Shown here in pieces: positions 17,393-26,262 of a DNA stretch of 64,000 nucleotides (position 1 is its first letter; the number at the start of each line of letters is the position of its first letter). Location: NCBI GenBank assembly GCA_018401705.1, contig JAGYKL010000017.1, positions 1-64,000 on the forward strand, given 5' to 3'. The translations under genes and the position numbers were made by a program. The notes beneath the pieces were generated by a model. It was not told the DNA's origin, did no database searches, and saw only the letters and a list, made by a program, of their open reading frames with translations. Source of the stretch: Bacteroidia bacterium (GTDB lineage: Bacteria > Bacteroidota > Bacteroidia > M30B66).

Positions 17393-18619
17393 TTGAAAGA
17401 GTTTAGAGTTATAGCATTTACGCACAGAAAAACGCCACTCGATCAGGTAGGTAAATATCATTTAAACGATGAAGAAAAACTTCAGCGTTTAGAAGGTCTT
17501 AAAGCCTCATTAAACCTCGAAGAACTCATTTACATAAGCACTTGCAACAGAGTAGAGTTCGTTTTTCTATCTGATGCTAATCTCAATGAACAATTCCTGA
17601 ATAGCTTTTTTGGAGCATTCTTGAAAAGCAAAGATGAAATTAAAGTAGCAAAAGCTATTGAAATGGCTCAAGTTTATTCTGGGCCAGCTGCTGTAAATCA
17701 TATTTTTCAAGTTGCAGCATCATTAGATTCTTTGGTTGTAGGAGAAAGAGAAATTCTTACTCAAGTTAGAACCGCTTTTGAATACAGTATTTCAAACGGC
17801 TTGGCTGGAGATGCAATGAGAGTAGTTTTGAGAAAGCTCGTGGAGTCATCAAAAGAAGTTTACACCAATACACCTATCTCTAAAAATCCTATCTCGGTAG
17901 TTTCACTAGCTTATCGCCAATTAAGAGATCTTAAAATAAACAAAAATGCCCGTTTCCTAATTATCGGAGCCGGACAAACAAATACAAACCTCAGCAAATA
18001 CCTTCAAAAGCACGGGTTCACAAATTTTACAGTTTTTAACCGTGGTATCGAGAGGGCTCAAGATCTTGCCGAAATGCTCAATGGCAAAGCTCTACCCCTC
18101 ACAGAACTTGATAACTTTGAAGAAGGCTTTGATGTTCTGGTTACTTGCACTGCAGCATCAGATTACTTAATAAATCCCGCTCTTTACGAGAAATTGCTTC
18201 AAGGAGATATTTCAAATAAGGTTGTAATTGACCTTGCCATACCTTACGATATTCACCCCGAAGTATACAACTCGTTCAATACAACTCCCATTTTGGTTGA
18301 AACACTGAAAGAGGCTGCTGAAGAAAATCTAGCCTTACGCCGAGATGCTCTAATTGATTGTGAAGTAATTATTCAAAAACATATTCTTGAATTCGAAGAA
18401 ATGATAAGGACCCGTCGTGTTGAAAGAGCCATGAAGGAAGTTCCCAGAAAAATTAGAGAAATCAACGAAAAAGCCATTAATGAAGTTTTTGCACGTGAAC
18501 TCGAAACACTCGATGCTTCATCACGCGAAACTCTTGACAAAATGCTTCAATACATCGAGAAGAAGTACATTAGCGTTCCCATGAAAATGGCCAAGGAAAT
18601 TCTCCTTGAAAAACACTAA
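17393..18619 (+). CDS. hemA: glutamyl-tRNA reductase
   Basis: Cytosolic NADPH-dependent enzyme that reduces glutamyl-tRNA(Glu) to glutamate-1-semialdehyde, the first committed step of C5 haem synthesis. The catalytic cysteine lies in STCNRVEF (about residue 50), the conserved GEREILTQVRTAFEYS segment follows, the NADPH-binding Rossmann motif is FLIIGAGQTNTNLS, and the C-terminal dimerisation helix ends with MKMAKEILLEK. Length 408 is usual. The start is TTG (MKEFRVIAFTHRKTPLD aligns with family N-termini and no ATG lies upstream in frame), with a short leader. The hemC-hemD fusion follows after 8 bp, forming a haem operon. Confidence 0.94.
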   Translation: MKEFRVIAFTHRKTPLDQVGKYHLNDEEKLQRLEGLKASLNLEELIYISTCNRVEFVFLSDANLNEQFLNSFFGAFLKSKDEIKVAKAIEMAQVYSGPAAVNHIFQVAASLDSLVVGEREILTQVRTAFEYSISNGLAGDAMRVVLRKLVESSKEVYTNTPISKNPISVVSLAYRQLRDLKINKNARFLIIGAGQTNTNLSKYLQKHGFTNFTVFNRGIERAQDLAEMLNGKALPLTELDNFEEGFDVLVTCTAASDYLINPALYEKLLQGDISNKVVIDLAIPYDIHPEVYNSFNTTPILVETLKEAAEENLALRRDALIDCEVIIQKHILEFEEMIRTRRVERAMKEVPRKIREINEKAINEVFARELETLDASSRETLDKMLQYIEKKYISVPMKMAKEILLEKH

Positions 18620-18627
18620 ATCAATTC

Positions 18628-20187
18628 ATGTCTGCAACAATTATTATTGGATCCAGAGGCTCTGACCTGGCTCTTTGGCAAGCTCATTACACCAAGAATT
18701 TACTGGAAGCAAAGGGACAAACTGTTGAAATTAAAATCATAAAAACCCAGGGCGATAAAATTCAGCACCTCTCATTTGACAAAATGGAAGGCAAAGGTTT
18801 CTTCACCAAAGAACTTGAAGATTGCCTTCTTTCGGGAGAAATTGATTTAGCAGTTCACTCACATAAAGATTTACCTACTACAAATCCCCCGGGATTAAAA
18901 ATAGCAGCAGTTTCATACCGCGAAAACTGCTCAGAAACTTTACTAATCCGCCCTGAAGCATACGACCCAATTGCAAAATTCAGATTGAAGGCTTCAGCAA
19001 TTGCAGGTACTTCTTCTCACAGAAGAAAAAGTCAGCTTTTGCACCATCGGCCCGACTTAATCATTAACGATCTTAGAGGAAATGTGCCCACAAGAATCGG
19101 GAAACTTATTGATAAACAGTACGATGCAATTGTTTTGGCTAGCGCCGGATTAAAACGCTTGAACCTTCAACCTGAAGGACTTATTCAATTTGAGTTATCA
19201 CCAATTGACTTTATTCCTGCTCCGGCTCAAGGGGTTCTGGCATATCAGATTAGAGAAAATGACAGCACTCTCGAGGCAATTGTAAAGCAACTTCATAATG
19301 AAGATGTTTATCGTTGTATTTCTGTTGAGAGGGGTGTTTTAAATCGCCTCGACGGCGGATGCCAACTGCCTTTGGGTGTTTATTGTGAGGAAGACAGCCG
19401 GGGTTTTCACTCTTATGCATCCTTGCAACCTCTTGATGGAAAGGCTTATCGAAGGTTTTATCATTTTTCTGAATCATCAGAAAATCTGATTGATAATTTA
19501 ATTCAAAGGCTTGAACGTATTGAAAATAGAAGCGTGTACATCTCCCGCGAAGCGGAGGAAGCTAACCTGTTTCTTAAACAATGCAATTCATTTGGATTTA
19601 AAACGCATGCTCAAGCGCCGTTAATAGCTGAAACGCTTGAGGTTAATCACATGCCTTTTACTGAATGGGTTTTCTTTAGCAGCCGAAATTGCGTAAAGCA
19701 TTTCTTTGAACAAGAACTCATGATTCCTGAAGTTGCTGCTGTTGCTGCAATGGGCTCGGGCACTGCCGAAGAATTGAAGAAGCATGGCATTTCTGTTTCC
19801 TTTGAAGGTGAAGATGGAAAAACTGATGAAACAGCAGCTCGCTTTCTAGCTCAGGTTAAGGGCAAATCTGTACTTTTTCCAGTAGGAAACTCAAGCCTGA
19901 GGACAGTTCAAAAAGCTTTGGAAAAGGAAGTTGAATGCCACGATATCCTCGTTTACGAGCAGAAAGCTAATCCTGAATTCAAGGCTGTTGATGCACATAT
20001 ATATGTATTCACAAGTCCGGCTCTATTTGATGCTTATCCTGATAAATCACAATTGCAAAATGCTCAGCTTATTGCAATTGGCGAAACTACAGCACAGGCT
20101 ATCCGTAATGCTGGATTTAAGAATGTGCACGTTGCCAGAAGCACGAATGAACAGGCTTTAACAGACCTTGTCTGCGGATTACTCTAA
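18628..20187 (+). CDS. hemC-hemD: hydroxymethylbilane synthase / uroporphyrinogen-III synthase fusion
   Basis: A 519-residue bifunctional protein. Residues 1 to about 300 are HemC: GSRGSDLALWQA, TQGDKI, HSHKDLPT, GTSSHRRKSQL, and LDGGCQLPLG whose cysteine (about residue 248) would carry the dipyrromethane cofactor. Residues about 305-519 are a HemD-like domain (VFFSSRNCVKHFFE, FPVGNSSLRTVQKAL, FTSPALFDAYP, AIGETTAQAIRNAGF). HemC joins four porphobilinogens into hydroxymethylbilane; HemD closes the ring with inversion of ring D. Fusion puts both steps on one chain, so the unstable bilane could be passed directly. It follows hemA by 8 bp. Its 3' end overlaps the convergent amidohydrolase by nine bases. 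HemD sequences diverge strongly, so that half is assigned partly from position. Confidence 0.9.
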   Translation: MSATIIIGSRGSDLALWQAHYTKNLLEAKGQTVEIKIIKTQGDKIQHLSFDKMEGKGFFTKELEDCLLSGEIDLAVHSHKDLPTTNPPGLKIAAVSYRENCSETLLIRPEAYDPIAKFRLKASAIAGTSSHRRKSQLLHHRPDLIINDLRGNVPTRIGKLIDKQYDAIVLASAGLKRLNLQPEGLIQFELSPIDFIPAPAQGVLAYQIRENDSTLEAIVKQLHNEDVYRCISVERGVLNRLDGGCQLPLGVYCEEDSRGFHSYASLQPLDGKAYRRFYHFSESSENLIDNLIQRLERIENRSVYISREAEEANLFLKQCNSFGFKTHAQAPLIAETLEVNHMPFTEWVFFSSRNCVKHFFEQELMIPEVAAVAAMGSGTAEELKKHGISVSFEGEDGKTDETAARFLAQVKGKSVLFPVGNSSLRTVQKALEKEVECHDILVYEQKANPEFKAVDAHIYVFTSPALFDAYPDKSQLQNAQLIAIGETTAQAIRNAGFKNVHVARSTNEQALTDLVCGLL

Positions 20188-21369
20188 TTCTTTCAGAACC
20201 AACCAGGCCATTAGTCCAATGCCTGTTTCGAGAGCTTTTTCATCAATATCAAAGCTTGAAGTATGCACGCCTGAGGTATGTTCCCCTTCGGGGGAAGAAG
20301 TGCCAAGTCTATAAAAACACACAGGATATTCCTGCGCAAACCAAGCGAAATCTTCGGCAGTCATTCTTATATCTAAAGGATGTACATGCTCTTCTCCAAG
20401 AAATTCTCGCGCAGCCAGGATGCATGAATTGGTAAAATCAACATCGTTATCAAGCACTGGATAACCTTTGCGAATATCTACCAAGGCGGTTACGCCATGT
20501 GCTTTGCAGGTAGATTGAATAATTTCGTGAATAAGCTCGTGAGCTTTTGCTCTCCAAACTTCCTCGAGTGTTCTAAAAGTGCCCTGAAGTTCAACTTCAT
20601 TTGGAATTACATTCGTTGCGCCTGCAGCTATTACTCTGCCAATTGAAAGAACAGAATGCAAACCGGGCTGGGCGATTCGAGAAACAACTTGTTGCAGTGC
20701 AACAATCACTTGAGCTGCAGCAAGAACAGGATCTTTAACTGTATGAGGCAAAGCTCCGTGCCCGCCTTTTCCTATGATTTTAATGTGAAGTTCATCAGTA
20801 GAAGCCATGTATTTGCCCGGCCTAAAGCCTACCGAACCTGCGGGTAAAGCTGGGTATACATGCTGAGCAATAAGCTTTCCGGGATGATTATTTTTAAACA
20901 CACCTTCTTGCATCATGAGCTTGGCTCCTCCCGGCAATTGCTCTTCGCCAGGTTGAAAAAGCAAATTCACTTTCCCTTTCCACCTGTCTTTGAGCATGTT
21001 AAGGATGATTCCTGCACCTAAAACACAAGCACTATGGACATCATGACCACAGGCATGCATAAGCCCCTCATTTACAGACTTGTACTCCGCATTGCCATCT
21101 TCAATTATTGGTAAAGCATCCATATCGCCGCGAAGCGTGATGGTTTTACCTTCAGAATTGCCATTAATGCCGGCAAGAATACCAGTTTCAACCCACGAAG
21201 TTCTTTCTGTAATTCCAGCCTCATCAAGCTTTAGCTTCAAATACTCAGACGTTTGAAATTCCTTAAAAGAAATCTCAGGATGCTTATGAATATGCCTTCT
21301 TACATCCCGCACCAGCGGAAAAACTTCAGCAGCAAGCTGCTTTACCTGCCTGATTAATTCAGCGTTCAT
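20179..21369 (-). CDS. M20 family metallo-amidohydrolase
   Basis: A 396-residue M20D-type metallopeptidase relative (N-acyl-amino-acid or hippurate hydrolase-like). Visible signatures: HKHPEISFKEFQTSEYL near the N-terminus, metal-binding ACGHDVHSA (about residue 100), the PGEEQLPGGAKLM segment with the catalytic glutamate, the QHVYPALPAGSVG loop and the C-terminal MTAEDFAWFAQ. It hydrolyses amide bonds of acylated amino acids; exact substrate not inferable. No signal peptide, so cytosolic. It overlaps the start of the downstream TauE-like gene by four bases (ATGA), indicating co-transcription. Confidence 0.88.
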   Translation of the reverse strand: MNAELIRQVKQLAAEVFPLVRDVRRHIHKHPEISFKEFQTSEYLKLKLDEAGITERTSWVETGILAGINGNSEGKTITLRGDMDALPIIEDGNAEYKSVNEGLMHACGHDVHSACVLGAGIILNMLKDRWKGKVNLLFQPGEEQLPGGAKLMMQEGVFKNNHPGKLIAQHVYPALPAGSVGFRPGKYMASTDELHIKIIGKGGHGALPHTVKDPVLAAAQVIVALQQVVSRIAQPGLHSVLSIGRVIAAGATNVIPNEVELQGTFRTLEEVWRAKAHELIHEIIQSTCKAHGVTALVDIRKGYPVLDNDVDFTNSCILAAREFLGEEHVHPLDIRMTAEDFAWFAQEYPVCFYRLGTSSPEGEHTSGVHTSSFDIDEKALETGIGLMAWLVLKELE

Positions 21370-21755
21370 TTTGAGAAAATCATTTTAAGAGCAAGTAAAA
21401 GCATTACCACACCAAAAATTCGCTTCATCAGAAGCTCATCTATATTTAATGAAAGCTTAGAACCCAGAAAGGCTCCAAGTACAAATGTTATCCCTATTGT
21501 TACGCTATAGTTAAAATGGAAATTTCCTGACTTGTAATAATTGTAAGCGGCCAAAAACCCAACTGGCATGAGCAGCATTCCAATAGATACGCCCTGAGCT
21601 TCGTGTTGAGAAAGTGCCAGAAAATAAACCAATGCAGGAACGATTACTACGCCCCCGCCGATTCCAATCATCCCGCTGGCAAAGCCTGCGAAAAGACCGA
21701 TAATTGCAAGTGTAATTACTGTTGTTAAATCCATAGTCTTTTTGGCGTTTTTCAT
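21366..21755 (-). CDS. TauE/SafE (TSUP) family membrane protein, half-size
   Basis: About 129 residues with four predicted membrane segments and the family motif GMIGIGGGVVIVPALVYF. Full-length TSUP permeases (anion or sulfite/sulfonate exporters) have about 250 residues in two such halves; this one corresponds to a single half, a form seen in some bacteria that must act as an oligomer. I chose the ATG at 21755 because it opens just before the first helix; the upstream frame to 21842 reads through the 3' end of the neighbouring gene. An ATG at 21734 is also possible. It overlaps the amidohydrolase gene at its 3' end. Confidence 0.78.
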   Translation of the reverse strand: MKNAKKTMDLTTVITLAIIGLFAGFASGMIGIGGGVVIVPALVYFLALSQHEAQGVSIGMLLMPVGFLAAYNYYKSGNFHFNYSVTIGITFVLGAFLGSKLSLNIDELLMKRIFGVVMLLLALKMIFSK

Positions 21756-21756
21756 G

Positions 21757-24700
21757 TTAAAAATCTGTTGAAAGTGATAAATAGATGATTGCCGGAAGCA
21801 AAGAGCCATCTTCGATGCCACGGGCATAGTCAACTCTAACAAAGTAACCTAGGATTCTGGTTCTAATGCCAAAGCCCAGACCTGCTACGATTGGCTCCCG
21901 TTGATTTTTAAGAATCACTGTGATTGGTCCGCTGGTAATTGTTTGCTGATTGAAGGTATTGTCTTCTGAATATGGAGAACTACCTGTAAATGCAGTCCCT
22001 GCATCGGCAAAACCGATAGCCTGCATAGAATTGAAGAAATCTGAGCGAAGCGGAAATTTCGAGAAGAACTTCATAAAATTCCAGCGTAATTCGGTGTTTA
22101 TCACAGCGAAGCTGGAACCATTTCTGATGTTTTGAAAAAAGCCTCTTACGTTGGTTCCGAGAGTTTGAAATATGTAGTTCTGACTTTCATCCACATTCAC
22201 TGAATTGTCGAAACGAGGAATAAACCAATTATCAACGCCTCCAAGATAAAATAGCAGTTTATTGGGCCCAAATGACGAAGCTCCGGCAAAACGTGTTGCC
22301 CAAATCATTTCGCGCATCACTCTTCCGTAATTTCTAACATCCAGCCCGGCAATTGTAACATGTGTTCCGGTTTCATCTATTCTTCTGAAATGTTCTACAG
22401 TTGCTTTTGCGCGCATTCCGGTGAACATATTCAGCCCAACAGGAAAAGAATTATCCCAAACAAATTCGGCTTTTGCCTGAGCCCAATTCTTGAACTCGTT
22501 TGGGCGATTGAGATTAGCCAAATCGGTTGACAAATAGACGGTTCTATCGTTTCTGTAAGCAATGCTTCCTTCAAGGCGAGCCACTTCGTTAAAAGGATAA
22601 GACAGTTTAGCGCTTGCCGTATGCAGCATTACCCGAGTTCCATCCTGAATTCCTGATTGAATACCCTGACGGTGAAACACAAAGCTGTGATCAAGCCTGT
22701 TTTTCAAGGATTCAAAGGCGAGCAAATATTCGTTGCCATTTAAATTTCCTGCTAACCTTATCCCGCCGGTTAGGCGGTAATCCTCGAATAAATCGGAAGT
22801 TGCAAACCTAAATAATCCATTCACCGAAGGGTTAAAATAGCCCCCCGAAGAAAAGGGCTGATAAGTTTGATTGAGGAAACTGCGGTCGATGCGTGTAACA
22901 AGAAACTCAGGATAATAAGCGGTTTCGTAAATCCTCTGTCGCGATAATCTGAACCTGGAGCTGTCATTTTGAGGCTTTTCCAGTTCGGCAACCTGGACTT
23001 GTTCTTCTTCGCCTTTGCCAAAGACAACGATGCGTTTTACTTTCGTTTTAGACTTGCGAATATCATCATTGCGCACTGTTGCAGGCTTCGCTGCAGGAAG
23101 AATACGTTTAGCCGGCGACCAGGAAGCATGCGGTAATTCATTAGTGTAGGTTTTCCTAACTTCGTCTGTATTACTCAAAAGAAGGCGGTTTTTTATAGCT
23201 CTTACCGAAGTGCTCAATAACTTAGTATCATGAATGGCAAAGCTTTGAACAGATTCAGTAGAATTGCTAAGCGCCTCAGATTTAAGGAAATAGTTATAAT
23301 GAATAATTGTGTCGACCGCCACAACAGCACTATCGAATGAGGCAGTATAAACATTACTTAAACCGTTGGCATTACTCAAATATGCTAGAGTTCTTGCTCC
23401 GGTAATTTGCGGACTTCTTTCGTCAACATTTGGAGTTTTAGTCAAACGTTTCAGGTTAAAATCATCCACATTTACTTGAAACAAGTCATGATTATTTGAA
23501 GGAATTAGCGGAATATCTCCTGCAATTGAGAGAGAATCTTTAGGTCTATTTGAGCTAAATACTATGCTTTTGCCATCGGTGGTCCAAGAAGCATCTCCTT
23601 CGTCCCATTCATCAGAAGTGATTGTTTCAAAGGTGTTAGCGATATTATTGAAAATAAATAAATCAACTTTCCCGTCTTTTAGCGCGGTCATGGCGAATTC
23701 CTTTCCATTTGGAGCTATATCGAGATGAATGATTTTCTGCACTTCGTCAATAAATTTACGCTCAGTTTCGCCACTCAGAACATTGTAAAAATTGAGCCTC
23801 AAGCGTCCTTTAAATTCATCGGTATAAACAAAAAGTTCATTGTTTGGATGCCAAGTGTTAACAGGAAATGAGGTATCATTAATATTGGGCAAACGCCTGC
23901 CAAACTTGATTTTCCCAGCCTTTTTAGATTGAGAAACATCCACGATTCTTATGATGCTCTTCCCTGCTTCGTTACTAACATAGCTTAAGTATTTTCCATC
24001 ACTGCTAAACGCAGGATTGAGATACAATAAGTTACGTCGATTTTTGCCCGAAAGCAGTTCTCCCGGTAAGTTGGCGAAAAGGTTTCTGGTAGGATAGTAT
24101 TTCTTGTCATAATAATTTATCCACTCTTGAGTTAGTCCTTTCAAATCAAGACCCAAGACATACTGAAAGCCATTTTCGATACTTCTGGTGATGCGGGTCA
24201 TTTCAATAATATCTGAAATAACCTTCTCACCGTAGGTATTGGCTATGTAATGCCAAATAGATTCTCCTGCCAGTAAGGCATCCTCGCCTTCGAGTCGGTT
24301 GAACTTGAAATATCTTCCACTGAGCATTCCATCTTTTAGCCAGCTATCGGCATTGGTTGTCCAGGGGCGACTCATGTATCTCACCAATCCTTTGCGATAC
24401 CAATCGGGAATATTCATTAGCGTTGAGCTACGCAAACGTTCTCTAAAATCACTCCCAAAAAGAAATTCATTCAACAGTGCTTCGGCAATTCCTGAGCGAA
24501 TTTGCTCAATAAATTCAGCCTGACTCCCTGTGTGATAAAGTAGTATTTTATGGTCAACCAGCTGAGTTGTTCCCCCCAGATTTACACCTTTAGAACCCAA
24601 TCCAACATTGGTTTGCTTTAGGTTAGACAATCGGTCGAAGACCAGAAACTGCATGCGATTTTCCATGCTGTAATCGAACCACTCTTCATACTCGGGCAGG

Positions 24701-24912
24701 GCTTTTTCGGCAGTTTCTGCAACACGCTTAGAAAGCTCTTTTCCGCCGGCAAAAAAGTAGACATCATACCTCTGGTAGCGGTAATACGACCAGATGATTG
24801 ACTTGTATTGAATTCTATTTTTACCAAAATCCATCACAGAGCCATTGTAGAACTGAGCTTGAAGCAGGCCACAATTGCAAAGGAGTAAAATGGAAAAAAG
24901 AATACGATTCAT
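21757..24912 (-). CDS. TolB-like beta-propeller and outer-membrane beta-barrel fusion
   Basis: A 1051-residue envelope protein with signal peptide MNRILFSILLLCNCGLLQAQ. Residues about 25-260 resemble the gluzincin peptidase-MA-like domain (YDVYFFAGGKELSKRVAE; later IPDWYRKGLVRYMS), but the expected HExxH is replaced by IAEALLNE, so it is probably inactive. Residues about 290-560 hold TolB/WD40-like repeats (NPAFSSDGKYLSYVSN, GKSIVFSSNRPKD). Residues about 660-1051 form a beta-barrel resembling surface-antigen/BamA-type strands and end in YLSLSTDF. This layout suggests an outer-membrane protein that presents a propeller to the periplasm. It overlaps nothing upstream and is divergent from the MBL gene. 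Role unknown. Confidence 0.8.
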   Translation of the reverse strand: MNRILFSILLLCNCGLLQAQFYNGSVMDFGKNRIQYKSIIWSYYRYQRYDVYFFAGGKELSKRVAETAEKALPEYEEWFDYSMENRMQFLVFDRLSNLKQTNVGLGSKGVNLGGTTQLVDHKILLYHTGSQAEFIEQIRSGIAEALLNEFLFGSDFRERLRSSTLMNIPDWYRKGLVRYMSRPWTTNADSWLKDGMLSGRYFKFNRLEGEDALLAGESIWHYIANTYGEKVISDIIEMTRITRSIENGFQYVLGLDLKGLTQEWINYYDKKYYPTRNLFANLPGELLSGKNRRNLLYLNPAFSSDGKYLSYVSNEAGKSIIRIVDVSQSKKAGKIKFGRRLPNINDTSFPVNTWHPNNELFVYTDEFKGRLRLNFYNVLSGETERKFIDEVQKIIHLDIAPNGKEFAMTALKDGKVDLFIFNNIANTFETITSDEWDEGDASWTTDGKSIVFSSNRPKDSLSIAGDIPLIPSNNHDLFQVNVDDFNLKRLTKTPNVDERSPQITGARTLAYLSNANGLSNVYTASFDSAVVAVDTIIHYNYFLKSEALSNSTESVQSFAIHDTKLLSTSVRAIKNRLLLSNTDEVRKTYTNELPHASWSPAKRILPAAKPATVRNDDIRKSKTKVKRIVVFGKGEEEQVQVAELEKPQNDSSRFRLSRQRIYETAYYPEFLVTRIDRSFLNQTYQPFSSGGYFNPSVNGLFRFATSDLFEDYRLTGGIRLAGNLNGNEYLLAFESLKNRLDHSFVFHRQGIQSGIQDGTRVMLHTASAKLSYPFNEVARLEGSIAYRNDRTVYLSTDLANLNRPNEFKNWAQAKAEFVWDNSFPVGLNMFTGMRAKATVEHFRRIDETGTHVTIAGLDVRNYGRVMREMIWATRFAGASSFGPNKLLFYLGGVDNWFIPRFDNSVNVDESQNYIFQTLGTNVRGFFQNIRNGSSFAVINTELRWNFMKFFSKFPLRSDFFNSMQAIGFADAGTAFTGSSPYSEDNTFNQQTITSGPITVILKNQREPIVAGLGFGIRTRILGYFVRVDYARGIEDGSLLPAIIYLSLSTDF

Positions 24913-24946
24913 GATGGCAATGGTGGTAAAAGTACGAAAAGCCCCT

Positions 24947-24954
24947 TATTTTTG
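24947..24954 (+). promoter_or_regulatory. candidate -7 box of the MBL gene (TATTTTTG)
   Basis: Full TAnnTTTG match 11 nt before the ATG at 24966, within the 53-bp divergent gap; the opposite strand carries TACTTTTA about 14 nt before the start of the propeller/barrel gene. The two candidate promoters overlap back to back. Confidence 0.35.
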
Positions 24955-24965
24955 GGGATTTGAAG

Positions 24966-25613
24966 ATGCTTCACTTACATCATTTTACATTTAATCCTTT
25001 TCAGGAGAATACCTGGCTCATTTGGAACGATAGTTTAGACTGTATCATTATAGATCCGGGCTGTTATAGCGTTACTGAAAAGCAGGAATTGAAAGCATTT
25101 ATTGAAGCTAACAATCTCAAGCCGATTAGGTTAATTAACACGCATTGTCATATAGATCATGTTTTGGGTAATCCTTTTGTTCATAAAACGTACGGCTTGC
25201 AGCCGGAAATTCACCCGAATGAGAAACCTATTTTGGATGCCGTTGAGCAATATGGTCAAATGTGGAATATTTATTCAGAGTCTCAGCCTGAGCCAGTTTG
25301 CAATTTGGATAAGGAAAAAGAAATTGTTTTGGGTGATGAGAAACTAGAGATTGTTTTTACTCCCGGCCATGCGCCCGGGGAAGTTTCCTTGATTAGCCAC
25401 AAACATAAATTCATCATTGCCGGTGATGTGCTTTTTAGAGAATCTATTGGGAGGACTGACTTACCGGGAGGAAATTTTGAAACACTTATAAAAAGCATCA
25501 AAGAGAAACTCCTGATTTTGGATGATGATTATGAGGTTCATTGTGGTCATGGGCCGAGTACGACTATTGGGCATGAGAGAAGGAATAATGGGTTTTTGAG
25601 AGAACCAATTTAG
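24966..25613 (+). CDS. MBL fold metallo-hydrolase (glyoxalase II-like)
   Basis: A 215-residue cytosolic metallo-beta-lactamase-fold hydrolase. The binuclear metal site is visible as THCHIDHVLGN (about residues 60-66), with further ligands in TPGHAPGEVSL and the Asp of IAGDVLFRESIGRTDLPGG, and the final His in VHCGHGPSTTIGHER. The small size and GRTDLPGG loop match the YcbL-type hydroxyacylglutathione hydrolase-like group. The specific thioester substrate is not clear. The ATG at 24966 aligns with family N-termini (HHFTFNPFQENTWL); a TTG six bases upstream is less likely. The hairpin repeat array begins 30 bp after its stop. Confidence 0.9.
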   Translation: MLHLHHFTFNPFQENTWLIWNDSLDCIIIDPGCYSVTEKQELKAFIEANNLKPIRLINTHCHIDHVLGNPFVHKTYGLQPEIHPNEKPILDAVEQYGQMWNIYSESQPEPVCNLDKEKEIVLGDEKLEIVFTPGHAPGEVSLISHKHKFIIAGDVLFRESIGRTDLPGGNFETLIKSIKEKLLILDDDYEVHCGHGPSTTIGHERRNNGFLREPI

Positions 25614-25645
25614 TGGATGATTAAGAGTCACTCATTCTGCTTTTT

Positions 25646-26262
25646 CGACCTCTCCCCCCTGTCTGCAGCAGGCAAGCGACCCCTCTCCTCAAGGAGAGGG
25701 AAGGTCATAGATTTTTTTCGCTATTTAAGTCTCTCATATGGCTTCATCGACCTCTCCCCCTTACCCCCTCTCCTTGAGGAGAGGGGGAGAATATTGATAG
25801 AATTTACATGATTTTTTGTCCCTCTCCTATCACCTTCAACCTAAGACCTCTCCTTGACGAGGCAAGCTCCTCATAAACAAGGAGAGGGGGAGATAATTGA
25901 TAGAATTTACATGATTTTTTGTCCTTGTACTTTCACATTTGACCTCTCCCCTTGCCCCTCTCCTCAAGGAGAGGGGGAGAAATAACTTAAAAAGTTTGAA
26001 TGATATCAAGTCTCTCCCCTATCATCTTCGACCTCACCCCCAGCCCCCTCTCCTCAAGGCGATGGTGAGATAATTGATAGAATTTACATGGTTTTTTGCC
26101 TTTCTCCTATCACCTTCGACCTCACCCCCCTGCCTGCAGCAGGCAGGCTGCCCCCTCTCCTTGACGAGGCAAGCTCCTCATAAACAAGGAGAGGGGGAGA
26201 AATAACAAAAAAGCTTGAATGATATCAAGTCTCTCCCCTGTGGGGAGAGATTTAGAGAGGGG
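25646..26262. repeat. array of seven GC-rich hairpin repeats with nested palindromic inserts
   Basis: Seven units share a core such as CCCCTCTCCTCAAGGAGAGG that folds into a long hairpin: about 25646-25700, 25748-25790, 25845-25893, 25941-25980, 26029-26070, 26118-26200 and 26230-26262. Two kinds of insert interrupt them. A palindrome containing CTGCAGCAGGCA lies in units 1 and 6, and a segment ACGAGGCAAGCTCCTCATAA sits in the hairpin loop of units 3 and 6. Spacers also repeat: GATAGAATTTACATG follows units 2, 3 and 5, while TTGAATGATATCAAGTC follows units 4 and 6. The array grew by duplication. Unit 7 overlaps the last codons of the convergent T9SS gene. I see no gene in the array; open frames through it are low-complexity. 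Confidence 0.9.

Noticed and set aside
25617-25811. A 64-codon open frame through the hairpin array
   Set aside because: It follows the repeat units, is low-complexity (PLSSRRG-like) and matches no protein family; it is a by-product of the repeats.
25646-26262. Possible CRISPR array
   Set aside because: The repeats are palindromic hairpins of unequal length, spacers are themselves repeated and no cas gene is present.
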